Positions 36,375 to 44,320 of a stretch of 64,000 nt of DNA are shown here, in pieces; positions within the stretch are counted from its first letter, which is position 1; each line of letters begins with the position of its first letter. Below the pieces are notes generated by a model. It worked only from the letters and a program-made list of their open reading frames with translations. It was not told where the DNA came from and did not search any database. Position numbers and translations under genes: made by a program. Source of the DNA: Pseudoxanthomonas suwonensis (GTDB lineage Bacteria; Pseudomonadota; Gammaproteobacteria; Xanthomonadales; Xanthomonadaceae); the NCBI RefSeq assembly GCF_000972865.1, contig NZ_CP011144.1, forward strand, positions 2,356,001-2,420,000, given 5' to 3'.

Positions 36375-37442
36375 ATGAAGCCACCCACCCATCTGCTCAC
36401 CGCCAGCGATGGCGTTCGCCTGGCCTGGACGGTCAGCGGGCAGGGGATGCCGCTGGTCAAGGCCTCCAACTGGCTGACCCACCTCGAGTACGACCCTGAC
36501 AGCCCGGTCTGGCGCCACTGGGTGCGGTTCCTTTCCGGCCACTACCGCTACCTGCGCTATGACGAGCGTGGCTGCGGATTGAGCGACTGGGACGCGGGCG
36601 AACTGTCGCTGCCACGCTGGCTGGAAGATCTCGAATCGGTGGTCGATGCGGCCGGCCTGCCGCAGCCCTTCGTCCTGCTCGGCATCAGCCAGGGCGCGGC
36701 TACCGCCGTGGCCTACGCGGCGCGCCACCCGCAGCGGGTCTCGCACCTGATCCTCTACGGCGGCTACGTGCTGGGCGCCAAGCGACGCGGCGACGCCGAA
36801 TCGTCGCACCTGTACCAGTTGATGGAACAGCTGGCCCGGTTCGGCTGGGACAAACCCAATCCCGCCTTCCGCCAGCTGTTCACTTCCCGCTTCATTCCCG
36901 GGGGCACCGAGGAGCAGATCGCCTGGTTCAACGACCTGTGCCGCAAGTCCACCCGTGCCGAGATCGGTGCGCGGCTGATCGCGGCGCGTGCGGAAATGGA
37001 TGCGCGCGAGTTCATGCCGCGGGTCGCCACGCCGACCCTGGTCCTGCATGCGACCCGCGACGAAGTAGTGCCGCTGTCCGAAGGGCGCCGGCTGGCCAGC
37101 GGCATCCCGGGCGCCGATTTCGTCACCCTGGATTCGCCGAACCATGTCCTGCTCGAGCACGAGCCGGCCTGGGAACAGTTCTGCCAGGCCGTGCGCGAGT
37201 TCACCGGGCAGGGCATCGCCGCATCCGCTGCGACGGTGGCCACCCTGGAGGGCCTGAGCCGCCGCGAACGCGAGATACTGGCCCGGCTGGGCGAGGGCGC
37301 CAGCAATGCGCAGATCGCCGCGGAACTGCGGATCTCGGAAAAGACCGTGCGCAACCACGTCTCGCACCTGTACGGGAAGATCGGCGTGCGCAGCCGGGCC
37401 CAGGCGATCGTGTATGCGCATCGCCACGGACTGTTGCGCTAG
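36375..37442 (+). CDS. LuxR-family transcriptional regulator with N-terminal alpha/beta hydrolase domain
   Basis: A 355-residue two-domain protein. Residues 1-275 are an alpha/beta hydrolase: RYDERGCGLSDWD, nucleophile elbow LLGISQGAATA (Ser near 111), acid in LHATRDEVVP and His in SPNHVLLEHE. Residues 290-355 are a GerE/LuxR helix-turn-helix: LSRREREILARLGEGASNAQ and ISEKTVRNHVSHLYGKIGV. Hydrolase-LuxR fusions are known; the hydrolase part is thought to sense or process a small ligand rather than metabolise in bulk. The next gene starts 123 bases later on the same strand and could be a target. Confidence 0.9.
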   Translation: MKPPTHLLTASDGVRLAWTVSGQGMPLVKASNWLTHLEYDPDSPVWRHWVRFLSGHYRYLRYDERGCGLSDWDAGELSLPRWLEDLESVVDAAGLPQPFVLLGISQGAATAVAYAARHPQRVSHLILYGGYVLGAKRRGDAESSHLYQLMEQLARFGWDKPNPAFRQLFTSRFIPGGTEEQIAWFNDLCRKSTRAEIGARLIAARAEMDAREFMPRVATPTLVLHATRDEVVPLSEGRRLASGIPGADFVTLDSPNHVLLEHEPAWEQFCQAVREFTGQGIAASAATVATLEGLSRREREILARLGEGASNAQIAAELRISEKTVRNHVSHLYGKIGVRSRAQAIVYAHRHGLLR

Positions 37443-37565
37443 TCGGGACATTCGTCCCGGGCCGGCGGAGAATCCGGCCGCAACCGGGACAAGGTTCATC
37501 TGTCGTCGCCATGAAGGCGGCGGCCACAATCGCTGGACGAATCCATCCACGTCCGAGGTGGTCGC

Positions 37566-38309
37566 ATGGCCCGCCTGTCCGTCCTGCTCTACGGCGCCGT
37601 CTGCTACGCGGTGTTCCTGGTCACGTTCCTCTACGCCATCGGCTTCGTCGCCGGACTGGGCGTACCCAAGCACATCGACTCCGGCACGGGCGATGGCGTG
37701 GTCCGCGCGCTGCTGGTCAACCTCGCCCTGCTCACGCTGTTCGCCGTGCAGCACAGCGGCATGGCCCGGCCGGGGTTCAAGCGCTGGTGGACCCGGTTCG
37801 TGCCCGAACCGATCGAACGCAGCACCTATGTGCTGTTGACGAGCGTGGCGCTGATCCTGTTGTTCTGGTTCTGGCAGCCGCTGCCGCAGCTGGTCTGGCA
37901 CGTCGGCAACCCGGCCGCGCGAGTCTTCCTGTACGCGCTGTCGGCGCTGGGCTGGCTGCTGGTGCTCACCGGCACCTTCGTCATCAGCCATTTCGACCTG
38001 TTCGGGCTCAAGCAGGTATGGCAGTACAGCCGCGGCCGGCGCCGGCCCGACGGCCACGCGCCGTTCGTGACCCGCGCCTACTACCGCATCGTCCGCCATC
38101 CGCTGATGCTCGGCTTCCTGGTCGCGTTCTGGGCGACGCCGACGATGACGCTCGGGCACCTGCTGTTCGCGCTGGCCACCACCGGCTACATCCTGGTCGC
38201 GGTGAAGTGCCTGGAGGAACGCGACCTGGTCGCGCAGTACGGCGACACCTACCGTGAGTACCAGCGCCGCGTGCCGATGATCCTGCCGCTGCCCAGGCGC
38301 GACCGCTGA
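37566..38309 (+). CDS. mddA: NnrU/MddA-like membrane methyltransferase (putative methanethiol S-methyltransferase)
   Basis: A 247-residue polytopic membrane protein with about six helices. AVQHSGMARPGFKRWWTRFV, YRIVRHPLMLGFLVAFWATP and LEERDLVAQYGDTYREYQRR are conserved in the MddA/isoprenylcysteine-methyltransferase-like family; the RHP and EERDL...YxxY parts make the SAM site. MddA methylates methanethiol to dimethyl sulfide. Assignment to methanethiol is by similarity only; the parent family (NnrU, ICMT-like) has other members. Could be controlled by the upstream LuxR fusion protein. Confidence 0.75.
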   Translation: MARLSVLLYGAVCYAVFLVTFLYAIGFVAGLGVPKHIDSGTGDGVVRALLVNLALLTLFAVQHSGMARPGFKRWWTRFVPEPIERSTYVLLTSVALILLFWFWQPLPQLVWHVGNPAARVFLYALSALGWLLVLTGTFVISHFDLFGLKQVWQYSRGRRRPDGHAPFVTRAYYRIVRHPLMLGFLVAFWATPTMTLGHLLFALATTGYILVAVKCLEERDLVAQYGDTYREYQRRVPMILPLPRRDR

Positions 38310-38407
38310 CCTCGAGGACCGGGGTCCGAAAACCGATCGCGCCAGGGCCACGGCGGGTGGCCAGCGGCCCCCCGCCGCGCGAGCGGGCGGGCCGTGACCT
38401 CTGCCGG

Positions 38408-38815
38408 CTAGCGGACGAAGGCGATGCGCCGCATCCCGGTGGCGTCGGCCGCGGCGAGGATCCTCACCAATGCCTCGTACTGGCTGTCGGGGTCGCTGGC
38501 GATGCGAAGCTCCGGCAGGTTGCCGGCGTGGGACTGGGCCTGTGCCTGCATGCGCGCCCGCAGTTCGCCCGCGCCGATGGGCGTGCCGTTCCAGGTCAGC
38601 TGGTTGGCCGCGTCCAGGCGCAGTTCGACCGGTGGCGGCGGGTCGGGACGCTCGATGCGGCGGTCGGTGGCTTGCGGCAACGCCACGTCGATCGGCCGGG
38701 CCACGATCGGCGCGGTCACGATGAAGATGATCAGCAACACCAGCATCACATCCACCAGCGGGGTGACGTTGATCTCCGCCAGCGGTCCGGTACTTCCTGC
38801 GCTACTGAACGCCAT
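38408..38815 (-). CDS. exbD: ExbD/TolR-family energy-transducing protein
   Basis: A 135-residue inner membrane protein: a short cytoplasmic tail (MAFSSAGSTGPLAEINVTPL), one transmembrane helix with the conserved aspartate (VDVMLVLLIIFIVTAPI) and a periplasmic domain. The sequence EINVTPLVDVMLVLLIIFIV is the family signature. It takes proton-motive force to a TonB or TolA partner. ExbB/TolQ and TonB genes would normally be adjacent; none is present here, so it is a lone copy. Confidence 0.88.
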   Translation of the reverse strand: MAFSSAGSTGPLAEINVTPLVDVMLVLLIIFIVTAPIVARPIDVALPQATDRRIERPDPPPPVELRLDAANQLTWNGTPIGAGELRARMQAQAQSHAGNLPELRIASDPDSQYEALVRILAAADATGMRRIAFVR

Positions 38816-39114
38816 GGGTCGCTCCTTGCAGCGAGGCCGGTTGCCCCAATGCCGACACTACGCCCGTGCTGCGGTCCGCTGGATCGACCGGTGGCCAGCA
38901 TTCAGCCGCCGTTGGGCGCACGGCGCGCGTTGCCATCCAGGACGCCGCTGAAGCGGAGTGCGACGGACAGGGGCTCCGTTCTTCTTCCTGACCCCGCATG
39001 TCCTGCATACGTATTCGCGTTGCACGGCCGCTCCGGCGCGGGCTACCGTCGTCGCGGCCAGGGACGGGGCATGCCTGCCGTCCCGCGATCACGGTTGCGC
39101 TCGAGGTGGGATCG

Positions 39115-40251
39115 GTGAGGGGCTTGCTGTTGGCGTTGACCTTGTGCCTGGCCGGGGAGGCCGCGGCGTCCGTCTCCGATGTGGAGCATGCGGCCATGCT
39201 GGCCGCGGACCGGCGGTCCGCCGAGGCGTACATCCTCGACCAGTTCGCGGATGCCGACCTGGTCCTGCTCGGCGAGGACCATGCGATCCGGCAGACGCTG
39301 GCGTTCGTGCGCGACCTGGTCCCGCAGCTCCACCGCGCCGGTGTCCACAACCTGGTCGTGGAGTTCGGGGCCGAGGAAGACCAGCATGAGCTCGACCGGC
39401 TGCTGACTTCACCGGGGTACGACGCCGACGCGCTGAAGCGGCTGATGTTCCGCTACAACAGCGCGTGGAGCTGGGTCGAGTACCGCGACCTGTACGAAGC
39501 CGCCTGGCGCCTCAACCGCAGCCTGCCCGCCGGTGCGCCGCCGTTCCGCATCGTCAACATGAGCTATGTGTACCGGTGGCACGAGTTCGCCGCGCCGCGC
39601 ACGCCGGACGTGCTGCAGCGGGTGTTCTGGCGCGGGACGGTCGACGGCTTTCGCGCGCGGGTGATCGAGGACCAGGTCCTCCGGCGCGGGGAAAAGGCCC
39701 TGGTACTCACCGGCACACCGCATGCGTTCACCCGCTACGCCATGCCGCGGGTGGAGGACAACAACGAAGGCTTCTGCGGGTTCGACGCCAACTGGCTCGG
39801 CAACCGCCTGCTGCGGCGGCATCCGGACCGCGTCGTCAGCGTGCTGGTGCACCAGCCGTTCCCGAACCTGCCCGGCCGCCAACCCGCCCTGGTGCAGCCG
39901 GCGCAGGGTGCCATCGAACGGATCATGGCGGAGCTGGGCAATGCGCCGCGCGGATTCGACCTGAAGAACGCGGCCATGGGCGCGCTGCCCGACCGCAGCT
40001 ACTACGCGATGTGCCATCCCGACTTCACGATGGCGGACCTGTTCGACGGGTACCTGTTCCTGGCGCCGTTCCGGGAACTGGAGCCGGCCACCGTGGATCC
40101 CGGCTTCGTGGACGCGTCGAACATCGCCGAGGCGCTGCGGAACTATCCCGATCCGGACTGGAAGTCGCCGCCGCGGGACCTGGCCGGCTTCCGCGCGCAC
40201 CTCGCCGGCATGGCCGAGGAGATCCGGAACCGTTACCGGTCGGTCGAATGA
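39115..40251 (+). CDS. Secreted TIKI/ChaN/EreA-fold-like protein
   Basis: A 378-residue protein starting at GTG behind GAGGTGGGA, which places a Sec signal peptide (RGLLLALTLCLAGEAAAS) at the N-terminus; the upstream in-frame Met would bury it. DADLVLLGEDHAIRQTLAFV has a GE-x-H motif and HNLVVEFGAEEDQHELDRLL an E-rich helix, as in the TIKI/ChaN/EreA fold (heme-binding ChaN, erythromycin esterase, TIKI proteases). Further conserved segments are VLTGTPHAFTRYAM and YYAMCHPDF. The exact family is uncertain. The stop overlaps a possible start of the next gene, so the two are probably one operon. Confidence 0.7.
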   Translation: MRGLLLALTLCLAGEAAASVSDVEHAAMLAADRRSAEAYILDQFADADLVLLGEDHAIRQTLAFVRDLVPQLHRAGVHNLVVEFGAEEDQHELDRLLTSPGYDADALKRLMFRYNSAWSWVEYRDLYEAAWRLNRSLPAGAPPFRIVNMSYVYRWHEFAAPRTPDVLQRVFWRGTVDGFRARVIEDQVLRRGEKALVLTGTPHAFTRYAMPRVEDNNEGFCGFDANWLGNRLLRRHPDRVVSVLVHQPFPNLPGRQPALVQPAQGAIERIMAELGNAPRGFDLKNAAMGALPDRSYYAMCHPDFTMADLFDGYLFLAPFRELEPATVDPGFVDASNIAEALRNYPDPDWKSPPRDLAGFRAHLAGMAEEIRNRYRSVE

Positions 40252-40265
40252 GCAGGAGTCGCGTC

Positions 40266-41171
40266 GTGCGTGGAATCGTCCGGTGGTATGCCGTGCTGTG
40301 GCTGTTGCTGCTGCTGTCGCCGGTGCAGGCCTGGGGCCACGACGGTGCCGGGCAGGGCCACCTGCAGGAAACGCTGCTGCTGCCTTCCCGCCACGTGCCG
40401 CAACGGGCGGTACGGATATGGCTGCCACCCGGCTACCCGGAGCCGGGCCGGCGCTATCCGGTGCTGTACATGCACGACGGCCAGAACGTGTTCGCCCGCG
40501 CGCCGTCGAGCGGTTCGGGCTTCGGCAGTTGGGAGACCGAGCTGGCGATGGAACGGTTGCTCGCCCAGGACCGGATCCGCCCGGCCATCGTGGTGGCCAT
40601 CGACAACACGTCCAACCGCACCGGCGAGTACATGCCCGAGGCGGCCTACCGGATGGCCCAGGCGCGGGACCGGCCCGTCGGTTCCAGCCGTGGTGCCCTG
40701 GTCGGCGAGCAGGACATCCGGTCCGATGCCTATCTCCGGTTCATCGTCGGGGAACTCAAGCCCTACGTCGATGCGCACTACCGCACCGGGCCGGGGCCGG
40801 AGGACACTTTCATCATGGGGTCGAGCATGGGTGGGCTGATCTCTCTGTACGCCATCTCGGAGTACCCGGAGGTATTCGGCGCCGCCGCCGCGCTGTCGAC
40901 CCACTGGCCGATCGGCGACGGCATCACGGTCGAGTACCTGCGCACCCGCTTGCCCGATCCCGCCACGCATCGCCTCTATCTCGACCGGGGTACCGAAACA
41001 CTGGACGCGAGCTACGGGGTCTACCAGGACCAGGTCGACCGCCTCCTGGAGGAACGGGGCTACGTGAAGGGGCGCGGTTTCGAGAGCCGGGTCTTCGAGG
41101 GCGCCGAGCACAACGAGACCAGCTGGGCGCAGCGTCTGGAGATTCCGCTGGAGTTCCTGCTGGGCGAGTAG
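40266..41171 (+). CDS. Secreted esterase-D/enterochelin-esterase-like alpha/beta hydrolase
   Basis: A 301-residue protein. GGAG seven bases before GTG makes 40266 the best start; an ATG at 40248, overlapping the previous stop, is in frame too. The N-terminus VRWYAVLWLLLLLSPVQAWG is a signal peptide. The hydrolase has RVLWLPPGYPEP-like RIWLPPGYPEPGRRYPVLY, HDGQNVF, elbow IMGSSMGGLISLY (Ser) and the histidine in FEGAEHNETSW. This is the COG2382/COG2819 esterase class, which hydrolyses esters such as siderophore or acylated substrates. Paired with a TIKI/ChaN-like protein, a heme or iron link is possible but unproven. Confidence 0.85.
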   Translation: MRGIVRWYAVLWLLLLLSPVQAWGHDGAGQGHLQETLLLPSRHVPQRAVRIWLPPGYPEPGRRYPVLYMHDGQNVFARAPSSGSGFGSWETELAMERLLAQDRIRPAIVVAIDNTSNRTGEYMPEAAYRMAQARDRPVGSSRGALVGEQDIRSDAYLRFIVGELKPYVDAHYRTGPGPEDTFIMGSSMGGLISLYAISEYPEVFGAAAALSTHWPIGDGITVEYLRTRLPDPATHRLYLDRGTETLDASYGVYQDQVDRLLEERGYVKGRGFESRVFEGAEHNETSWAQRLEIPLEFLLGE

Positions 41172-41182
41172 GCATGCGGCAT

Positions 41183-41205
41183 GGAGATCGACGCACGCGA
41201 TCTCC
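41183..41205. terminator. Hairpin between convergent genes
   Basis: GGAGATCG-ACGCACG-CGATCTCC, perfect 8-bp stem in the 55-base gap between the esterase and the aldolase gene on the other strand. No T-run on either side, so termination is only suggested. Confidence 0.35.
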
Positions 41206-41226
41206 GGCGTCATCGAAGACGTGTTT

Positions 41227-42390
41227 TCATGCCTCCGGCAGTGACTCCATGAATCGCCGAGCGAGCTCGGCCGGATCGGTCCGCAGCAGAGTCGCATTCA
41301 CCTGCAGCGGCAACTCGCCGGTGTCCGGCCGCGGTTGCGCGAGCACGATGCCGCGCCGCCGGACGCGTTCGGCGAAGGCTGCCGGGTCGACGCCGGCCAC
41401 CGACAGGAAGAAGCGGCTGGTGCCGCCGGGCAGCTTGCGCGCCGTGAACCGGCCACTGGCCTGCAGGCGCTCGATCAGCGCGTCGGCCGCACTCCAGGCA
41501 CGGGCGTAGTCGGCCTCGAAGGTGGCCGCGTAGTCGGCGACCAGGGCGACCGATGGCCAGGCGGCGGGCAGGGCGCCGCCGAACATGCGCCGTTCGTGGA
41601 ACAGGCCATCGATGAATTCCCCGCTGCCGGCCAGGATCGCGCCGCTGGCGCCGTTGAAATGCTTCCACAGCGACACGTAGACCGTGTCGAACAGGGCGGT
41701 GTATTCGTGCACGGCGCGGCCGGAATGGAGCGGCAGGGTGAACAGGCGGGCGCCGTCCAGGTGCAGGCCGATGCCTTGCGCTCGTGCGTAGCGGCTGACC
41801 TGTTCGAGCTCGGCGAAGTCGGCCATGGCGTGGTCGAGCCGCCGCACCGGGGTCTCGATGGAGATGGCGCCCACGTCGTTGCGCACGCGCCCGCCGCGCG
41901 AGCGCTCGACCCAGGCCTGCACCTGGTCCAGTGGCAGCGTGGCCTGTCCGGCGGCGAGCGGGACGAGATTGAGGCCGCTCAGGGCCTGGGCGCCGTCGCC
42001 GCTGTCGTTGTAGAGGTGGCTCTCGGCCTGCACCAGTACCCGGCGGTCGCCGCCGGCGAGCCGGCGCACGGCCAGGTGGTTGGCCAGCGTGCCGGTCGCG
42101 ACGAACATCGCCGCGGGCTTGCCGAGCAGGCGGGCGAAGCTGCGCTCCAGCTGCTCGACCACACCGCCGCGCGAGTAGTAGTCCGCCGCCAGGCCATCGC
42201 GGGCGACGACTTCGTGCAGGCGCGCGGCGTACTCGCGCGGATCCAGGCCGAGGCCGTCGGAGACGAAATCGATGCGCCGGAACAGGTCGTCCGGCGTCGT
42301 GGTGATTGCCGCGGCTGCGCCGGCGGCACCGGGCAGCAGCGTGGCGACCATGCCGAAGCTGCCCGTGGCCAGGAAAGTACGACGGTCCAT
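41227..42390 (-). CDS. Threonine-aldolase-like PLP enzyme with Tat-like leader (internal start of longer frame)
   Basis: A 387-residue protein beginning MDRRTFLATGSFGM with AGGGGAC just upstream. The leader contains a twin-arginine motif (RRTFL) and an alanine-rich hydrophobic stretch, unusual for this normally cytoplasmic PLP family. The body is the low-specificity L-threonine aldolase (beta-eliminating lyase) fold: FVSDGLGLDP start strand, GTLANHLAV, ESHLYNDSGDG, HLDGARLF and the PLP lysine in VSLWKHFNGASGAIL, RRMFGGALPAAWP. It would cleave beta-hydroxy amino acids. The same reading frame continues upstream without a stop into an epimerase gene; the ribosome site and leader argue that this start is used independently. 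Confidence 0.75.
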   Translation of the reverse strand: MDRRTFLATGSFGMVATLLPGAAGAAAAITTTPDDLFRRIDFVSDGLGLDPREYAARLHEVVARDGLAADYYSRGGVVEQLERSFARLLGKPAAMFVATGTLANHLAVRRLAGGDRRVLVQAESHLYNDSGDGAQALSGLNLVPLAAGQATLPLDQVQAWVERSRGGRVRNDVGAISIETPVRRLDHAMADFAELEQVSRYARAQGIGLHLDGARLFTLPLHSGRAVHEYTALFDTVYVSLWKHFNGASGAILAGSGEFIDGLFHERRMFGGALPAAWPSVALVADYAATFEADYARAWSAADALIERLQASGRFTARKLPGGTSRFFLSVAGVDPAAFAERVRRRGIVLAQPRPDTGELPLQVNATLLRTDPAELARRFMESLPEA

Positions 42391-43395
42391 GATGTCCCCT
42401 GCAAGGCGGTGCACGGATGCTGTGGTGGCGCGCCGGGGACTGTCAAACAGTGCAACGGGAGCGGCGTACCCGCTTTCACGGCGCGGAGAGTGCGCCGCCC
42501 TGGTTCCGTAACAGGCCAGGTCGTCCAGCGCCTGCTCCAGCGTCGGGAAGCGGAACGCGAAGCCCTCGGCCAGCGCACGTGCCGGCAGCACGCGCTGGCC
42601 GGTCAGCAGCAGCTGGGCCATCTCGCCGAACACCAGCTTCAGCACCGGTGCCGGCGTGGGCAGCACTGCGGGACGATGCAGGGCGCGGCCCAGGGCCTGG
42701 GCGAACTCGCGGTTGGTCCGCGGCGCCGGTGCGGTGCCGTTCCAGGCGCCCTGCGCGGCGTCGCGCTCCAGCAGCCAGAGGACCAGGCCGACCAGGTCCT
42801 CGCGATGGATCCAGCTCATCCATTGGCGGCCGTCGCCCATCGGGCCGCCCAGCCCGAACCGGAACGGCGGCAGCATCTTGGCCAGGGCGCCGCCGCCGCG
42901 GCCGAGCACGATGCCGGTCCGCACCCGGCAGGTGCGCACGCCCAGGGCCTCGGCGCGCATCGCTTCGGCTTCCCAGTCGCGGCACAGCCGCGCGGCGAAG
43001 TCCTCGCCCGGCGCCGCCGATTCGTCCAGCGGGGTGTCGTCGCGCGGGCCGTACCAGCCGATCGCCGAGCCGGATACCAGCACGCGCGGTGGCCGCGGCT
43101 GCGCGGCGATCCATTCGACCAGGCGCCGGGTGGTGTCGATGCGCGAGCTGCGGAACCGGGCCTTGCGCGCTTCGTTCCAGCGGCCGTCGGTCAGCGGCTC
43201 GCCGGCGAGGTTGACCACTGCATCCACTTCGCGCGCCTGCTCCAGCGCGCCGAATACGGCCACCTCCGCCGGCAGTCGCGCACGCGCGCGGGCCGGATCG
43301 CGGGTGAGCACGGCGGGCGCGTGGCCGGCCTGCAGCAGTCGTGCGCACAGCGCGGTGCCGATGAAGCCGGTACCGCCGGTGACCAGGACGTGCAT
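41227..43395 (-). CDS. TIGR01777-family NAD-dependent epimerase whose frame reads through into the threonine aldolase
   Basis: From MHVLVTGGTGFIGTALCARL the frame stays open for 722 codons. Residues 1-295 are a full TIGR01777 (YfcH-like) SDR epimerase: GGTGFIGTAL, VVNLAGEPLTDGRW, SGSAIGWYG, GIVLGRGGGAL, MSWIHREDLVG and the family end FRFPTLEQALDDL. About 40 residues of no known domain (ACYGTRAAHSPRRESGY...) then join the start of the aldolase. Normally this family stops after about 300 residues. Either the stop was lost, making a fusion with an internal Tat leader, or translation of the aldolase mostly begins at 42390. A sequencing error near 42500 is also possible. Confidence 0.75.
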   Translation of the reverse strand: MHVLVTGGTGFIGTALCARLLQAGHAPAVLTRDPARARARLPAEVAVFGALEQAREVDAVVNLAGEPLTDGRWNEARKARFRSSRIDTTRRLVEWIAAQPRPPRVLVSGSAIGWYGPRDDTPLDESAAPGEDFAARLCRDWEAEAMRAEALGVRTCRVRTGIVLGRGGGALAKMLPPFRFGLGGPMGDGRQWMSWIHREDLVGLVLWLLERDAAQGAWNGTAPAPRTNREFAQALGRALHRPAVLPTPAPVLKLVFGEMAQLLLTGQRVLPARALAEGFAFRFPTLEQALDDLACYGTRAAHSPRRESGYAAPVALFDSPRRATTASVHRLAGDIMDRRTFLATGSFGMVATLLPGAAGAAAAITTTPDDLFRRIDFVSDGLGLDPREYAARLHEVVARDGLAADYYSRGGVVEQLERSFARLLGKPAAMFVATGTLANHLAVRRLAGGDRRVLVQAESHLYNDSGDGAQALSGLNLVPLAAGQATLPLDQVQAWVERSRGGRVRNDVGAISIETPVRRLDHAMADFAELEQVSRYARAQGIGLHLDGARLFTLPLHSGRAVHEYTALFDTVYVSLWKHFNGASGAILAGSGEFIDGLFHERRMFGGALPAAWPSVALVADYAATFEADYARAWSAADALIERLQASGRFTARKLPGGTSRFFLSVAGVDPAAFAERVRRRGIVLAQPRPDTGELPLQVNATLLRTDPAELARRFMESLPEA

Positions 43396-43483
43396 GGGAA
43401 GCCTCCGGAACGCGGCCGTCGGTGCGCCAGCGGTATGCGCAGGATGCCGCAGCGGCGGCGGCGGCGCATGCCGCCTGGCCGGT

Positions 43484-43597
43484 TCAGCCGCTCGCGCCCG
43501 AGCGCAGGAACACCCACAGCAGCACCGCGCCGAACACGACGATGGCAGTGATGATCACGGCCATGATGCGCAGCGGTGGGCGGGCGTTGCGGTTCAT
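43484..43597 (-). CDS. Very small single-helix membrane protein
   Basis: A 37-residue product, MNRNARPPLRIMAVIITAIV then VFGAVLLWVFLRSGASG: basic N-terminus and one hydrophobic helix. Its ATG overlaps the stop codon of the upstream 98-residue gene (ATGA), so it is translationally coupled. The clean membrane helix and the coupling support a real gene despite its size. Function unknown. Confidence 0.6.
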   Translation of the reverse strand: MNRNARPPLRIMAVIITAIVVFGAVLLWVFLRSGASG

Positions 43598-43890
43598 GGG
43601 TCGTCCTTCGTCGATGGCTGCGTGCGCGGCGTCTGCGGGTCGGCGGCGTCCAGGCCGGTCGGGCAGGGCTCACCCTCCGGTTCGCCGGGAACCAGGCCGG
43701 CCGCGGCCAGCATGCAGTTCAGGCGCGAGTTCACGTAGGCCTCGTGTTCGGCCGGCACGTCGCGGGTCAGGGGCTCGGCCTCGGCGGCGAAGGCTTCGAG
43801 CACGTCCGGCCCGTCGTGGCGGGCGATCAGTTCCGGCAGTCGGCGTTCCAGGCGTGCCAGTTCGGCGTCGATGTCCGCAGGTGTCTTCAT
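43594..43890 (-). CDS. Small soluble protein of unknown function
   Basis: A 98-residue acidic, helical protein (MKTPADIDAELARLERRLPE...) with one cysteine pair (Cys59, Cys76) and a Pro/Thr-rich tail. No known domain. It heads a small operon on the reverse strand with the 37-residue membrane protein and then the epimerase frame 89 bases further on. Confidence 0.65.
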   Translation of the reverse strand: MKTPADIDAELARLERRLPELIARHDGPDVLEAFAAEAEPLTRDVPAEHEAYVNSRLNCMLAAAGLVPGEPEGEPCPTGLDAADPQTPRTQPSTKDDP

Positions 43891-44320
43891 GCGGCGATGC
43901 TCCCGCAGCCTGCGTCATGGCGGTGTATGGAAACCGCGGCCGACGGCCACACCGCAATACCCAGGCCATGGGCGCCGTTGCCGCGTCTGATCCGCCACCG
44001 GCCAGGGTGTGGTTTCCTGCCGGAGTGGAGCAGGAACGAGGTCAGGTCCGCTCCCGGCGCCATCCCACGGGACCGGCTCTGTCGCAGCCACGGGTTCGGA
44101 GCCATGGCGGTCGACAAGCGGCCTGGCCTGCGTCTTCGTGCATCGGCGGACGCAAAGGTCGCCGCCAGGAAACGCCGAACAAGCGCAATGACGCAGATGG
44201 CGCTCTCCCGGAGCCTCTAGGTCCGGTTGCGCGGAACCGCCATGGACGTTCCGGGTGCAGCCGTTCCATGAGCGCCATCCAGCAGGTCGGACGACTATCG
44301 GTGCTGGAGCGCCCCGCCGC
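43891..44320. other. 430-base gap without a recognisable gene
   Basis: I find no convincing coding region, repeat or structured RNA here. Promoter of the small operon on the reverse strand should be near its left end; the right end is the 3' side of the TetR gene. Confidence 0.4.
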
